A stretch of 64,000 nucleotides of DNA from an uncultured SAR324 cluster bacterium (GTDB lineage Bacteria > SAR324 > NAC60-12). Position 1 is the first letter of the stretch, and each line of letters opens with the position of its first letter. Location of the stretch: assembly GCA_905182865.1 (NCBI GenBank), contig CAJJCY010000003.1, positions 97,001-161,000 on the forward strand, given 5' to 3'. The position numbers and the translations under genes were made by a program. This document shows, in pieces, positions 37,917 through 46,417 of the stretch. Under the pieces are notes generated by a model. That model saw nothing but the letters and a program-made list of their open reading frames with translations, was not told where the DNA came from and did no database searches.

Positions 37917-38148
37917 ATGGATATGGAAACAGGGAAGAAACACAGAAGAATCCACCATTGGTGATGTGCTAAAAGCTTTTATTGGTAAAGGAAAACTTGC
38001 AAAAGGCTTAGATAAAGTAGATGCAAAAAATGCTTGGTTACAAGTCATGGGTCCAGGAGTTGCAAATTATACTACAGAGGTGATTTTGGAGAGAGATATT
38101 CTATATGTGCAATTAAGCTCTTCAGTGCTTAGAGAAGAACTGAGTTAA
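37917..38148 (+). CDS. DUF721 (DciA-like) domain protein, truncated and frame-interrupted
   Basis: The segment STIGDVLKAFIGKGKLAKGL ... AWLQVMGPGVANYTTEVIL ... LYVQLSSSVLREELS matches DUF721 proteins, especially the short form common in Bacteroidota, which continues beyond REELS. Here it stops there. The ATG at 37,917 is in another frame; removing one A near 37,940 joins it. DciA proteins help load the replicative helicase. This looks like an imported, clipped gene. Confidence 0.55.
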
Positions 38149-38189
38149 ATAGTCTCTTGAGCCGATAGTGAGTTTCGAGGATAGAATCC

Positions 38190-38480
38190 TTATATCCACC
38201 AGACAGATATTGGGATGGTGAAATAGAAAATGGTGTTCCACACGGACAGGGAACATTTTATATCCCCAATGGAGTCCATAGTAAAACTCACCCTTATAAT
38301 AATTCTAAATTTAACCCTTTAACGAGTGTCAATAGGAATCTCATCGTACCCATGGAAACATTGGCATTGTCAGTTAATTTAGATAGATAATAAAAAATGG
38401 AATGGAGAAAAGTATTATAAAGAAGATAATGAAACCATAAGATTTGAAAATGGTGAAGATATGAGGACAAAAGAGAATAT
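38190..38480 (+). pseudogene. Decayed MORN-family gene
   Basis: Fragments in several frames: YWDGEIENGVPHGQGTFYIPNG at about 38,205-38,275 and the family C-terminal cap form WNGEKYYKEDNETIRFENGE at about 38,400-38,460. No start or signal peptide remains. Confidence 0.6.
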
Positions 38481-38519
38481 AGAAGGATATATAAATTTCC
38501 AAAGATCAAAAAAGTATTG

Positions 38520-38920
38520 TCAATGCGATAAGTTTTTGAAAAAAAGATTGACTTTAGAACTGAGCCTAACTTTAGAAGTGAAGTGCTTTTTAATTTGCAT
38601 GAGGGAACTAAAGTTAATGTAAAAGAAGAGTTAAATGAATGGGGATACCCAATACATCCAAAATCAGATTATTCAAAACCACCAGAAGGGAATTTTGTGT
38701 CATGGGTTGGAGTAATTTTAGTTTTCACTGAGATTAGTTGGAAAAATATCGTTTTTTTAGCTATGGTGATGCAATGCTTTTGGAGAAAAAATCACAGTGA
38801 TTTAATAGAGAGATGTTTTGAAAGCAGAAAAATTAAGAAAGCTAGGATGGGTAACAGCATAAAGCCAGTTTTAATTGAAGTTACCTCAGCAATAAGGCCT
38901 ACCAAATCACCTCAAGTTTG
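38520..38920 (+). pseudogene. SH3-like fragment fused to a small membrane-protein tail
   Basis: RTEPNFRSEVLFNLHEGTKV followed by NVKEELNEW resembles the end of SH3-type domains in BatE-like proteins of Bacteroidota. It runs into YPIHPKSD ... SWVGVILVFTEISW, which matches the 64-residue protein at 43,330-43,524. After 38,760 the frame has no recognisable content. It seems to be a chimera made by recombination at the shared KEELNE-GYPI segment. Confidence 0.45.
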
Positions 38921-38987
38921 AGGAATAATAGTTAGACTGATTAAAGATTAGGAAGGGAGTTATCTCAGTTGTGTGATTGACCTCCCC

Positions 38988-39063
38988 CACTTAATTCTTC
39001 ACAGAGTCAGAGACCTCCAAGTAACCCCCACTAATTCTTCACAGTCAGATACCCTCCAAGTAA
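38988..39063. repeat. Two tandem copies of the 37-nt intergenic repeat
   Basis: Same unit as at 37,203, ending CTCCAAGTAA, placed immediately before the promoter-leader at 39,078. Confidence 0.7.
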
Positions 39064-39077
39064 AACCCCCACACACA

Positions 39078-39106
39078 TTGTAATCCAAACCGATTGATGT
39101 TATATT
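39078..39106 (+). promoter_or_regulatory. Shared promoter-leader copy
   Basis: TTGTAA, 17-bp spacer, TATATT. This is the consensus copy: the leader continues CGGGTTCTCCTAAACTACC and an AATAGGAAACCAA ribosome-site region before GTG. Confidence 0.72.
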
Positions 39107-39139
39107 TCGGGTTCTCCTAAACTACCAATAGGAAACCAA

Positions 39140-39784
39140 GTGAAACATCTACTCATCATCCTCTCCATCCTTCTTCTTTCCTCTCCTCTGTTTGGTCAGG
39201 AAACTGGTGTTCTTTATCAATATGAAACTTCTACTGGAATAAAATGGAAAACCTTTGGTAATGAGAAAGTCCAACCGAAATATGAAGGTGAAATAAAGAA
39301 TGGGGATATGTGGTTTATCCTTCACGGATTGGGAGTAATAACATTTCCGTATGATGGTAAAAGTATAGTTGGAGAGTGGAAAGAGGGTAAGGAATGGAAC
39401 ACCAAACATACTAAAAAGGATGGAACATTTATAGGGAAGTTTGAGAATGGAGAGTGGATAGAAGGTGAGACTCTTTATGGTTGGGGTAAATACCCTGAAA
39501 TTGTGTGGAAAGGATTTGGAGATAAAGAAACTCACTCAAAATATGAAGGTGATGTTGAAAATGGGAAACCAAATGGTGTTGGTATTTTGATTTCCCCTAT
39601 GGGAGGTAAGTATGTTGGGAGTTGGAAAAATGGGGTAAGGAATGGTAAAGGAACAACCACTTACTCTTCTGGAACAAAGTATGAAGGAGGTTGGAAGGAT
39701 GGGGGAATGTGGAACGGAACACTTTACGACACAAACGGAAAAATCTTACACAAGATTGTGAATGGAGAAATCCAATCTCCCTAA
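39140..39784 (+). CDS. Exported MORN-repeat protein 2
   Basis: A 214-residue protein with a GTG start and the family signal peptide ([16 protein letters not shown]). Unusually it has two N-terminal family modules in tandem: GVLYQYETSTGIKWKTFGNEK, then [37 protein letters not shown] units and the cap WNGTLYDTNGKI follow. This suggests a fusion of two family genes. It is followed 16 bp later by the next MORN gene through the conserved linker. Confidence 0.82.
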   Translation: MKHLLIILSILLLSSPLFGQETGVLYQYETSTGIKWKTFGNEKVQPKYEGEIKNGDMWFILHGLGVITFPYDGKSIVGEWKEGKEWNTKHTKKDGTFIGKFENGEWIEGETLYGWGKYPEIVWKGFGDKETHSKYEGDVENGKPNGVGILISPMGGKYVGSWKNGVRNGKGTTTYSSGTKYEGGWKDGGMWNGTLYDTNGKILHKIVNGEIQSP

Positions 39785-39800
39785 AACAAACCAATAAACT

Positions 39801-40214
39801 ATGAAACATCTACTCATCATCCTCATCTCCTTCCTTCTTCTTTCTTCTCCTCTGTTTGGTCATCCAAAAGGGGTTCATACTTTTTACAGGTGGAAAAATC
39901 CTTCTGGTGATGGTTGGGTATGGAAAGGATTTGGAGATAAAGAAACTCAACCTGTATATAAAGGTGAAGTTGAGAATGGTGTTCCAAATGGTCTTGGTAT
40001 TTTGTATGACCTTGATGGAAGTAAGTATGTGGGGAGTTGGAAGAATGGGAAAAAGAATAGACAAGGAACATTCACTTACCCTAATGGAGAAAAGTATGAG
40101 GGAGAATGGAAGGATGGGGGATTGTGGAACGGAACAGGATACGACAAAAACGGAAACATCACATACAAGTATGATGATGGAAGAATGGATAAAACAATAA
40201 ACCCTCTAAAATAA
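39801..40214 (+). CDS. Exported MORN-repeat protein 3
   Basis: A 137-residue protein: signal peptide [15 protein letters not shown], the N-terminal module [21 protein letters not shown], three MORN units ([21 protein letters not shown] and neighbours) and the cap WNGTGYDKNGNI. Its ATG lies in the linker AACCAATAAACTATG, which has no Shine-Dalgarno sequence, so translation probably depends on coupling to the upstream gene. Confidence 0.82.
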   Translation: MKHLLIILISFLLLSSPLFGHPKGVHTFYRWKNPSGDGWVWKGFGDKETQPVYKGEVENGVPNGLGILYDLDGSKYVGSWKNGKKNRQGTFTYPNGEKYEGEWKDGGLWNGTGYDKNGNITYKYDDGRMDKTINPLK

Positions 40215-40273
40215 ACACCCCCCAAGACCACCACTAAGTCAAAAAACCCCATAATATCGTAAACCCCCAAACA

Positions 40274-40302
40274 TTGTAATCCAAACCGATTGATGTTATA
40301 TA
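40274..40302 (+). promoter_or_regulatory. Shared promoter-leader before a cupin gene
   Basis: TTGTAA, 17-bp spacer, TATATA, then TTGGGTTCTACTAGAAC. The leader is followed at 40,380 by a cupin gene rather than a MORN gene. Confidence 0.68.
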
Positions 40303-40379
40303 TTGGGTTCTACTAGAACACTAATAGGAAACGTGAGCTAAAGAGTCTTGTGAAATTTAATTTATAATTTAGAGGAAAT

Positions 40380-40748
40380 ATGAAATTCAATGTTCATAAA
40401 AATGATGGTGACTTTTCGGATGGATTAAGAGGATTCTTCGAATACAGGGATTTAGGAATTTCAGATGCAACGGATGGGAAAGTAAATGCACATGTAATAA
40501 GGGCATTGCCTGGTCATGAAAAAGATGGTTCTGGATTACATTTTCATAACTTAGATTTTCAAATGGTATATATCCTTAAAGGATGGGTAATTTTCAAATA
40601 TGAAAACGAAGGTGAATTTAAATTGAAGGAAGGTGATTGCGTCAATCAGATTCCTGGCATAAAGCACGAAGAAATTGAACACTCAGATGATTTAGAAATG
40701 TTGGAGATTACGATGCCTGCGGATTTTGAAACCAAACTGGTTAAGTGA
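40380..40748 (+). CDS. Cupin-domain protein
   Basis: A 122-residue single cupin. Motif 1 is G-GLHFHNLDFQMVYILKG, with metal-binding His residues, and motif 2 is QIPGIKHEEIEHSDD. Small cupins of this type are sensors or isomerases; nothing more specific can be read. It has an AGAGGAAAT ribosome site directly upstream of the ATG and lies under a shared leader. Confidence 0.75.
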   Translation: MKFNVHKNDGDFSDGLRGFFEYRDLGISDATDGKVNAHVIRALPGHEKDGSGLHFHNLDFQMVYILKGWVIFKYENEGEFKLKEGDCVNQIPGIKHEEIEHSDDLEMLEITMPADFETKLVK

Positions 40749-41038
40749 AGAAGATAAGAGGAATCATAACCACGTTTCATAGGAAGAATATTCACTCCCT
40801 TCCACCAACGAAAGGACTTGCAGGGGTGTGTATATGGGAGACAGTCTGGTATTCACACCACTTTTATGAAAGTAAATTATAAGGAAATGAGAACTTTTAT
40901 AATTATAGGTGTTATTTTGTTCTTAATGTTTTTGTTCTCGAACTTCCAAGATTTTCTAATTTTAATTGGATAGTGAAATCTTGATAATAAGAATAACCAA
41001 CTAATTTATCCGCAAACACCCTCCGTATTATTTTACTA

Positions 41039-41118
41039 TTTCCGCACAGTATCCGTATATGCGGAAACTATATCCGTAAGAAATATAATGTTCCGCATAT
41101 TTGGTGTTCCCTGCGGAA
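41039..41118. repeat. Cluster of TTCCGCA inverted repeats
   Basis: Two hairpins: TTTCCGCA at 41,039-41,046 with TGCGGAAA at 41,060-41,067, and TTCCGCA at 41,091-41,097 with TGCGGAA at 41,112-41,118. ATCCGTA and ATCCGCA half-sites lie between and upstream. The cluster is just before a shared promoter-leader and could be a regulator binding array or a recombination site. The rest of 40,749-41,038 holds no visible gene. Confidence 0.6.
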
Positions 41119-41132
41119 ACCTTACCACTTCC

Positions 41133-41161
41133 TTGTAAATCAAACCGATTAATGGTATATA
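41133..41161 (+). promoter_or_regulatory. Shared promoter-leader copy
   Basis: TTGTAA, 17-bp spacer, TATATA, then TTGGGTTCTCCTAAACC and AATAGGGAACCAA before the GTG at 41,195. Confidence 0.7.
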
Positions 41162-41194
41162 TTGGGTTCTCCTAAACCACCAATAGGGAACCAA

Positions 41195-41579
41195 GTGAAA
41201 CATCTATTCTTCATCCTCTCCTTCCTTCTTCTTTCTTCTCCTGTGATTGGAGATAATCATAAAGGTGAAACTTTTTATGAGTGGAAAACTATATCTAAAT
41301 ATGTTGCAGAAGGGTGTAGAAGGATTTGCAAAATATAAAGGTGATGTTGTGATTGGGAAACCTCATGGTGTTGGTACTGTGGTTTACCCTGATGGTAATA
41401 AGTATGTTGGTGAGTGGATGAATGGGTTATTTCACGGTCAAGGAATATATACTATTGCTAGTGATGGATATAATTATGTTGGTGAGTACAGGATTGGTAA
41501 CTTGTGGAACGGAACAATGAAAGAAAAAGATGGAACCATAGACTACAAGGTAGTAAATTGGAAAAAGATAAAACAATAA
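41195..41579 (+). CDS. Exported MORN-repeat protein 4, frame-interrupted
   Basis: GTG start, signal peptide [15 protein letters not shown] and module GETFYEWKTISKYV, then a single-base shift near 41,310. It continues FAKYKGDVVIGKPHGVG with MORN units (YVGEWMNGLFHGQGIYT) and the cap WNGTMKEKDGTI. The locus length is one base more than a multiple of three. Confidence 0.75.
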
Positions 41580-42366
41580 CCCCAAGTAAAATCCCACTTA
41601 ATTCTTCACATAATCAGACAGTTACCAAGTAACCCCCACTAATTCTTCACAGTCAGACACCCTCAAAGTAATAACCCACTTCTTGTAATCCAAACCGATT
41701 GGTGAGGTATTTTGTATCCTTATTACCTGCCGAAATGAGCTGCATGAAAAACATGCTCATCCTTATTTTTCTTAGTTATACAATATCTCTATTAATGGCC
41801 ATTGAGCTTGGCTGACAGTAATATTATTTTATATATACTTGAGAACATATCTAACCCCTAATGCCCTATAAAAGCGATACATGAGCTATATAGATCATTC
41901 TAAATAACAACTTATCCTAGTCTGCGATATACTGTAATAAATACTGAAAAAAGGGAAACCTTCTGCTTTAATTTAAGTACATTTTTGATTAAGTTTTTCC
42001 TTAAGTATCACTCCATTATGTATCTGTTTTTTCAATACTTTTTATTTCAAATAAAATATGGACATTTACGGAGTAAAGAAATATAAGTTAGAACAAGTGT
42101 ATCTCCAGATATGACTAAGGTCTCTTATGAAGCCATGACTTAGTACTATTTATTTAGATGGTGGTATTCAATACAAAAGTATTAGGTAAGACTTAAGTAT
42201 ACTAATGTAGTATAGAGGTTAACAGGAGTAGGCCCCAGAATAATTTTAGTAAAAATCTGAGAGACTTTTATATATAGCGGTATCGGATTTTACCCCCCTT
42301 GAGTTTGTTTTTTAGACTGCGTATAAAATTAAATAGGCTACCAATGTGGTAGTTTTGAAGTAAAAA
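41580..42366. other. Long AT-rich region without a gene
   Basis: Starts with two 37-nt intergenic repeats (41,595-41,671) and an orphan leader whose -35 box (TTGTAA, 41,683-41,688) is kept while the -10 is lost. A 23-codon frame at 41,744 (MKNMLILIFLSYTIS) may be a decayed signal peptide. From 41,815 to 42,366 I see nothing. Confidence 0.45.
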
Positions 42367-43053
42367 TTAAGGGTCTGGTGGTGGGAACGATTTTCTGATT
42401 TCAAAGAGACTCCTGCCCTCCCAGATATTTTTACCAGATATGTTTCCTCTTATTAAAAACATAATATTTTTTGCAATAATGCTGGCATGAATAGGTCTGT
42501 ATTTCCATGGAATCAGAAAAGATAAAGGATCTATAATAAGTTTGGAAATATGTTCAGCAGGACGAGTCTCCGTTCTTTTTCCCAATAACAAACTTGGTCT
42601 TAGAATATGGAATTCTTCAAATCCAATATCTTCCAATGATTCTTCTAACAGACCTTTTACACGGCTATAAAATATATTGGATATACTGCTTGCTCCCATA
42701 GAAGAGATTAGGATCATGGTTCTGCATCCTTCTTCCTTTGCAATTTTTGATATTTCCATAGGCAGATCATGATCAATTTTCATGAACTCATCTTTTGATC
42801 CTGCTTTTTTTATTGTTGTACCTAAAGCACTTACAAGAACATCTGTTTTCAGGTCTGTTCTCATTTTCTCCAGATCTGAAAAATCATGAACTGACTGTTT
42901 AATGAAATTCTTATTTTCCAGATTGGAAATTCTGCGGCGAGTGATTGCGTTAACACTCTGATAATCATCCGAGCTAATTTCTTCAAGAAAATACGACCCA
43001 ATTAGTCCTGTAGACCCAATTAATGTTATTTTTTGTTTTAATTTATTTGGCAA
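42367..43053 (-). CDS. Atypical short-chain dehydrogenase (NAD(P)-binding), HTATIP2-like
   Basis: A 228-residue Rossmann protein. The N-terminal motif ITLIGSTGLIGSYFLEE binds the dinucleotide. VLVSALGTTIKKAGSKDEFMKIDHD and LISSMGASSISNIFYSRVKG contain the pattern of TIP30/HTATIP2-like proteins. The C-terminus has LRPSLLLGKR. The frame is intact. It is a single-gene cargo on the minus strand with no shared leader. Confidence 0.78.
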   Translation of the reverse strand: MPNKLKQKITLIGSTGLIGSYFLEEISSDDYQSVNAITRRRISNLENKNFIKQSVHDFSDLEKMRTDLKTDVLVSALGTTIKKAGSKDEFMKIDHDLPMEISKIAKEEGCRTMILISSMGASSISNIFYSRVKGLLEESLEDIGFEEFHILRPSLLLGKRTETRPAEHISKLIIDPLSFLIPWKYRPIHASIIAKNIMFLIRGNISGKNIWEGRSLFEIRKSFPPPDP

Positions 43054-43329
43054 AGCTGTCCCGGTTGACCTGTCCCAGTAACGAAACAGTCTATTTAAAA
43101 TTATATAATATTATCAGTAGTTTATTGTTTTATTAAGAAGGGTCCTTTTCACTCTCTTGTTCAACCGTGATGTTTTGGTCTCCATAATTTAATCCCACAA
43201 ATATATGATATTATGTGGTATATTTTTGACTCAGGGGTCTTCGGTGATGTTGTGGAGACACCTAAAACAGTCACCTACTTTAGACCTTTTCAAAAATTGT
43301 TACAAGTCTCTTCTTTTGATTCTTTGGAG

Positions 43330-43524
43330 TCATATTATTCCTACAAGTTTTAGAACCCACCAAATAATCATTATTAAAATTAAAATAAATCCAACCCACG
43401 TTCCAAAATCCATCCCTTGTCGTATTTTCTTATCTGAATCCTTATTTATTGGGTATCCGTATTCATTTAACTCTTCTTTTTTCATTTTATCTCTTTCTTT
43501 CTCTAAAACCTCTAATACTTTCAT
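43330..43524 (-). CDS. Small single-span membrane protein
   Basis: 64 residues: a charged N-terminal helix (LEVLEKERDKMKKEELNEYG), then WVGFILILIMIIWWVLKLVGII as a membrane segment. The ATG overlaps the stop of the upstream DUF2256 gene (TAATG), so the two are coupled. A partial homologue occurs as a fragment at 38,620-38,720. Confidence 0.55.
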   Translation of the reverse strand: MKVLEVLEKERDKMKKEELNEYGYPINKDSDKKIRQGMDFGTWVGFILILIMIIWWVLKLVGII

Positions 43525-43673
43525 TATCTATCTCCTTGTTCCTTTTGTTTATTTCGACGACATCTTTCACTACAATAAAGAACATTGTCCCAGTCTTTCC
43601 TCCACTTCTTTCTCCAAGTGAAATCTCTATTACAGACAGGACATAATTTGTTGGGTAGATTTGATTTCTTCAT
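43524..43673 (-). CDS. DUF2256 zinc-ribbon protein
   Basis: A 49-residue protein: [20 protein letters not shown] and [11 protein letters not shown] match the DUF2256 family, with two Cys pairs for one zinc. In many bacteria these proteins lie beside photolyase/cryptochrome genes; none is near here. It is translationally coupled to the following membrane protein. Confidence 0.75.
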   Translation of the reverse strand: MKKSNLPNKLCPVCNRDFTWRKKWRKDWDNVLYCSERCRRNKQKEQGDR

Positions 43674-43956
43674 TTTAGAGAAGGGGGTGGATTAGGGTTA
43701 AAAAAAAGGAAAAGAGAACGTCTGAAGAAATATCGTCAAAATATGACTGAGGAATAGAAGAATAACTCCCCCCAATATAAATACCACCAATTCAAATACT
43801 CACATTTACGACCCTATCCTCCCAAAAAAACAGGTCAAATTCCATATTAATGTAAATTTAACAGATAATTGTTAAGATTAATTTACATATAATCAACCAT
43901 TGTTTAACTAAATTTCGTATATTAATCATATTTTGACTAACTTTTGTTGAACTTTA

Positions 43957-44181
43957 TTGAAAATTTATGTTACAATAGATCATTGTATCCTCTTCTCAAT
44001 CCTTCTTCTTTGTTCACATGTGATTGGAAAGGAAACTGGAGTTCTAAATCTATATGTAAGTTCTAATATAATAAGGTGTAACATCTTTGGTGATGTTAAA
44101 ACTCAACCAAAATATGAAGTTAAAACCGGAATCGTCCTGAGTCAAGAAATGAATAAGAATAAACTAAAAGAGACAAAATGA
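43957..44181 (+). pseudogene. Decayed MORN-family gene lacking its repeats
   Basis: The signal peptide and N-terminal module are still legible (ILFSILLLCSHVIGKETGVL, then IFGDVKTQPKYEVKTG), compared with SSPVIG-ETGVLY and FGDKETHPKYEGDVENG in intact members. No MORN unit follows and the frame overlaps the next gene. The start codon is uncertain. Confidence 0.6.
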
Positions 44182-44441
44182 AATTATCACCAGAAGAACG
44201 AATAGAAAGAAAAAGAGAATATCAAAAGAGATATCATCAAAATATGACTGAGGAAGAAAAGGAAAAGGTAAGAGAGGAGTCAAAAAGATATCAAGAGATA
44301 TATCGTCAGAATAGGACTGAGGAACAGAAGAAGAAGTCAAAAGAATATCAAGAGATATATCGTCAGAATAGGACTGAGGAACAGAAGAAGAAGTTAAAAG
44401 AATATCAAAAGAGATATCAAAAGAATATCATCAAAATATGA
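44178..44441 (+). CDS. Charged coiled-coil protein with tandem repeats
   Basis: An 87-residue protein made of repeated units of about 19 residues, YQEIYRQNRTEEQKKKSKE, with two near-perfect copies and flanking imperfect ones. It resembles the YRQN-type repeats seen next to phage HNH or homing-endonuclease genes. More decayed units occur at 43,725-43,760 and 44,430-44,460, so the array was longer. The 57-bp DNA repeats can expand or contract. Confidence 0.5.
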   Translation: MKLSPEERIERKREYQKRYHQNMTEEEKEKVREESKRYQEIYRQNRTEEQKKKSKEYQEIYRQNRTEEQKKKLKEYQKRYQKNIIKI

Positions 44442-44635
44442 CTGAAGAACAGAAGGATAAGAGATTTGCGTAAAGACGAATACGTAACAGATTGTAGTGA
44501 TATTGATGATATTAAGAAAAGGATTCCTGATTGCGCAGAGAATATTTCTTGAAAAAGAAAATACAAAAAGTAATGAATGAGTGAATTTTATGAAATCTTG
44601 AATACCAGTCTCAGACTATTCTCAAGGGGGGTCGA
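44442..44635. other. Region with decayed repeat units
   Basis: Holds one further YHQNMTEEQKDKR-like unit in a shifted frame and no other recognisable content. Confidence 0.4.
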
Positions 44636-44665
44636 TTGACAAGGGTGTTGACAGGGTGGTATAAT
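44636..44665 (+). promoter_or_regulatory. Consensus sigma-70-type promoter
   Basis: TTGACA, 18-bp spacer, TATAAT: a perfect match to both hexamers, and unlike the shared leader. A second TTGACA lies inside the spacer. The region downstream (44,670-44,837) encodes only a 13-codon frame, so the transcript could be a small RNA or the leader of the small-gene cluster starting at 44,838. Confidence 0.55.
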
Positions 44666-44837
44666 ACAGGTGTAGGGGTTAAATGAATCATAAATTGTCA
44701 CTTGTTTATCACTTACTGTCTTAGTTCCCCATACCTCAATACACTCCCCAATAATCTCCAAAGATTCTTTGACGATTTCACCTGAAATTCTCAAACACTA
44801 TCATCCATATTTCATTTTTTATTCTTCAATATACGAT

Positions 44838-45101
44838 ATGTCTAAATACTGGTGTAGACCAGAAAAAAGGAAAAGAGAGACAAGTTATTATTAGTGACTT
44901 GTTAGTGACAAAGGAATGGTCCAAAGACAAGTTGAACTCAACTCACACTACTTCACTTATTTCAAGACTCCATCCAAAAGATACTACAAGTAATTAGTAA
45001 TATCTAAAGTAACTATCACGGAAACAGTTAAATACATTCTAAAACATATCATAGACCTCTTAAATCGTCCTGTAAGAGAATTATTGAAAGATTATGATTA
45101 G
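44838..45101 (+). CDS. Hypothetical phage-like protein, frame-interrupted
   Basis: The frame starts MSKYWCRPEK. Its natural continuation (QVIISDLLVTKEWSKDKLN ... LHPKDTTS) is in another frame, and VKYILKHIIDLLNRPVRELL in a third. Removing one A from the A6 run at 44,865 and adding one T near 44,998 gives one 87-residue basic protein. It has no family that I recognise. It is the first of the plus-strand small-gene cluster. Confidence 0.4.
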
Positions 45102-45232
45102 GTGGGTATGTAATATTCTACACACACTCATCCTTCTTCTACTCACCTTTACAGACATTTATTTTCACTCAATATAAATATTCACAGAAGACAACAAACA
45201 TCACTCAAAACCAGTAATACAAAAGGATTACG

Positions 45233-45441
45233 ATGAATAAGACAACTAACAAGAAAAGAACACCACGAACACAGAAAGACGGTTGGTCTAAAGGTGTTTT
45301 CACTACAAAAATGAGAACAAGTATTTACATAGATGAGGACTTGGGAAAAGTAATGAAAAAGAAGTCCAAACAATACGGAGGTGTAATGTCTCGTTGATAA
45401 ATCAATCATTAAGAGAACACTTTGGAATGGTATTAAGGTAA
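45233..45441 (+). CDS. Ribbon-helix-helix DNA-binding protein, frame-interrupted
   Basis: The segment MRTSIYIDEDLGKVMKKKSKQYG ends in a stop. The next frame gives LINQSLREHFGM, and joined (one more T at 45,398) they form a full RHH/CopG-type fold: a strand RTSIYI, helix 1 and helix 2. An AAAGGA ribosome site precedes the ATG. It could be the regulator of the small-gene cluster or an orphan antitoxin; no toxin is recognisable beside it. Confidence 0.55.
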
Positions 45442-45655
45442 GTGATTTGAAGTCCTACCTACTCCAAAGGAAGTTATACTTATCTCGGTTACTCGTTCTT
45501 TGAAATCAGTGAGTAGGACTTCATTTACCAAGTTCAGTTTTAATAAGAATGTTCGTCCCTGACCCACATATTACCTAAATAGATATAAACCAGTAGTTGG
45601 TAGTCGTTCAAGTTCGTTTCTTTTCAGTCATCCAATAGAACCAAAATAGGAAAAT

Positions 45656-45928
45656 ATGTCTCAAATAATGAAAGATGATGAAATGAATGTCTATAAAATA
45701 GATGTGTATGATACTCAAAAGTTCCAAGACACTTTCGTTGAGTGGTTCAGTCAGTTCAAGGAGAATGTAATAGATAAAGAGTTTGAGAATGGGTCAAAAG
45801 GTGAGGGTGTAATAGTCAAATCAAAGGATGGACTAACATTTGAGTTCTCAACCAAGTGGAGAGTGTCTATGGAGAGAGTAAATCCCGATCGGGAAGAGGA
45901 TGACGAAGAGACGAAGGGTAATAAATGA
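45656..45928 (+). CDS. Hypothetical acidic protein
   Basis: A 90-residue protein with an AATAGGAAA ribosome site. It contains VYDTQKFQDTFVEWFSQFKEN and an acidic tail (DREEDDEETKGNK). No known family. Its stop overlaps the next start (ATGA), which places it at the head of an overlapping series of small genes, a pattern common in phages. Confidence 0.55.
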   Translation: MSQIMKDDEMNVYKIDVYDTQKFQDTFVEWFSQFKENVIDKEFENGSKGEGVIVKSKDGLTFEFSTKWRVSMERVNPDREEDDEETKGNK

Positions 45929-46080
45929 AGAAGATATTAGACATATTCAAAAAGAAAGAGAAGGAAATAGAGTACGAAGTAGTCAAATCGGTCTGGTCTT
46001 CCGATGTTTGTTTTACCTCTACCAGATGGAATAAACTTCGACATGAAGATGAACCAGAAAAGGGAGATAAAGATGAGTAA
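45925..46080 (+). CDS. Small hypothetical protein in an overlapping series
   Basis: A 51-residue protein (begins MKKILDIFKKKEKEIEYEVV). It overlaps the preceding stop by ATGA and the following start by eight bases. No family is recognised. Confidence 0.5.
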   Translation: MKKILDIFKKKEKEIEYEVVKSVWSSDVCFTSTRWNKLRHEDEPEKGDKDE

Positions 46081-46308
46081 AGATTTTGACTTGACTAACA
46101 GGAGAATACCAAAAGTGAGTGTAGAACTCCTCAAGGAAAGATTTAGTGGTTGGTTAGATTGGAATATGGATTTATTAGAGGAAGAACCAGAGTTCCATAT
46201 TAAAGGAAGAAAATAGAACTCTTCATAAAGATTACAGAAGAGGGTGGTGAGGACTTTATGGATGATGGAACAGAATATTATATGATACTTAAACCATCTA
46301 AAAGATGA
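46073..46308 (+). CDS. Small hypothetical protein, probably frame-interrupted
   Basis: The first frame (SKDFDLTNRRIPKVSVELLK ...) stops at 46,216. One more A in the A4 run there would extend it through IELFIKITEEGGEDFMDDG to LKPSKR at 46,308, where the next ATG overlaps. The tidy overlap at the far end supports the longer form. No family is recognised. Confidence 0.45.
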
Positions 46309-46417
46309 AGATGAAATGGAAGAAGAAATAGGGAAAGAGGAACAGAAAAACATTGAACACGGTGTTTTAGTAAGAGAAACATTCCATTTCCAACAGGAGA
46401 AAACGAGTAATGGATAG
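46305..46417 (+). CDS. Small hypothetical protein, probably frame-interrupted
   Basis: Begins MKMKWKKK, then a stop; one more A gives IGKEEQKNIEHGVLVRETFHF to 46,417, overlapping the next ATG at 46,410. Evidence is only the overlap pattern shared with its neighbours. Confidence 0.35.

Noticed and set aside
44588..44794. 68-residue minus-strand frame across the consensus promoter
   Set aside because: It has no ribosome site or motif and lies antisense to the promoter region; likely chance.
45233..45928. Toxin-antitoxin pair (RHH protein plus the following gene)
   Set aside because: The 215-bp gap and the lack of any recognisable toxin fold in the second protein do not support it.
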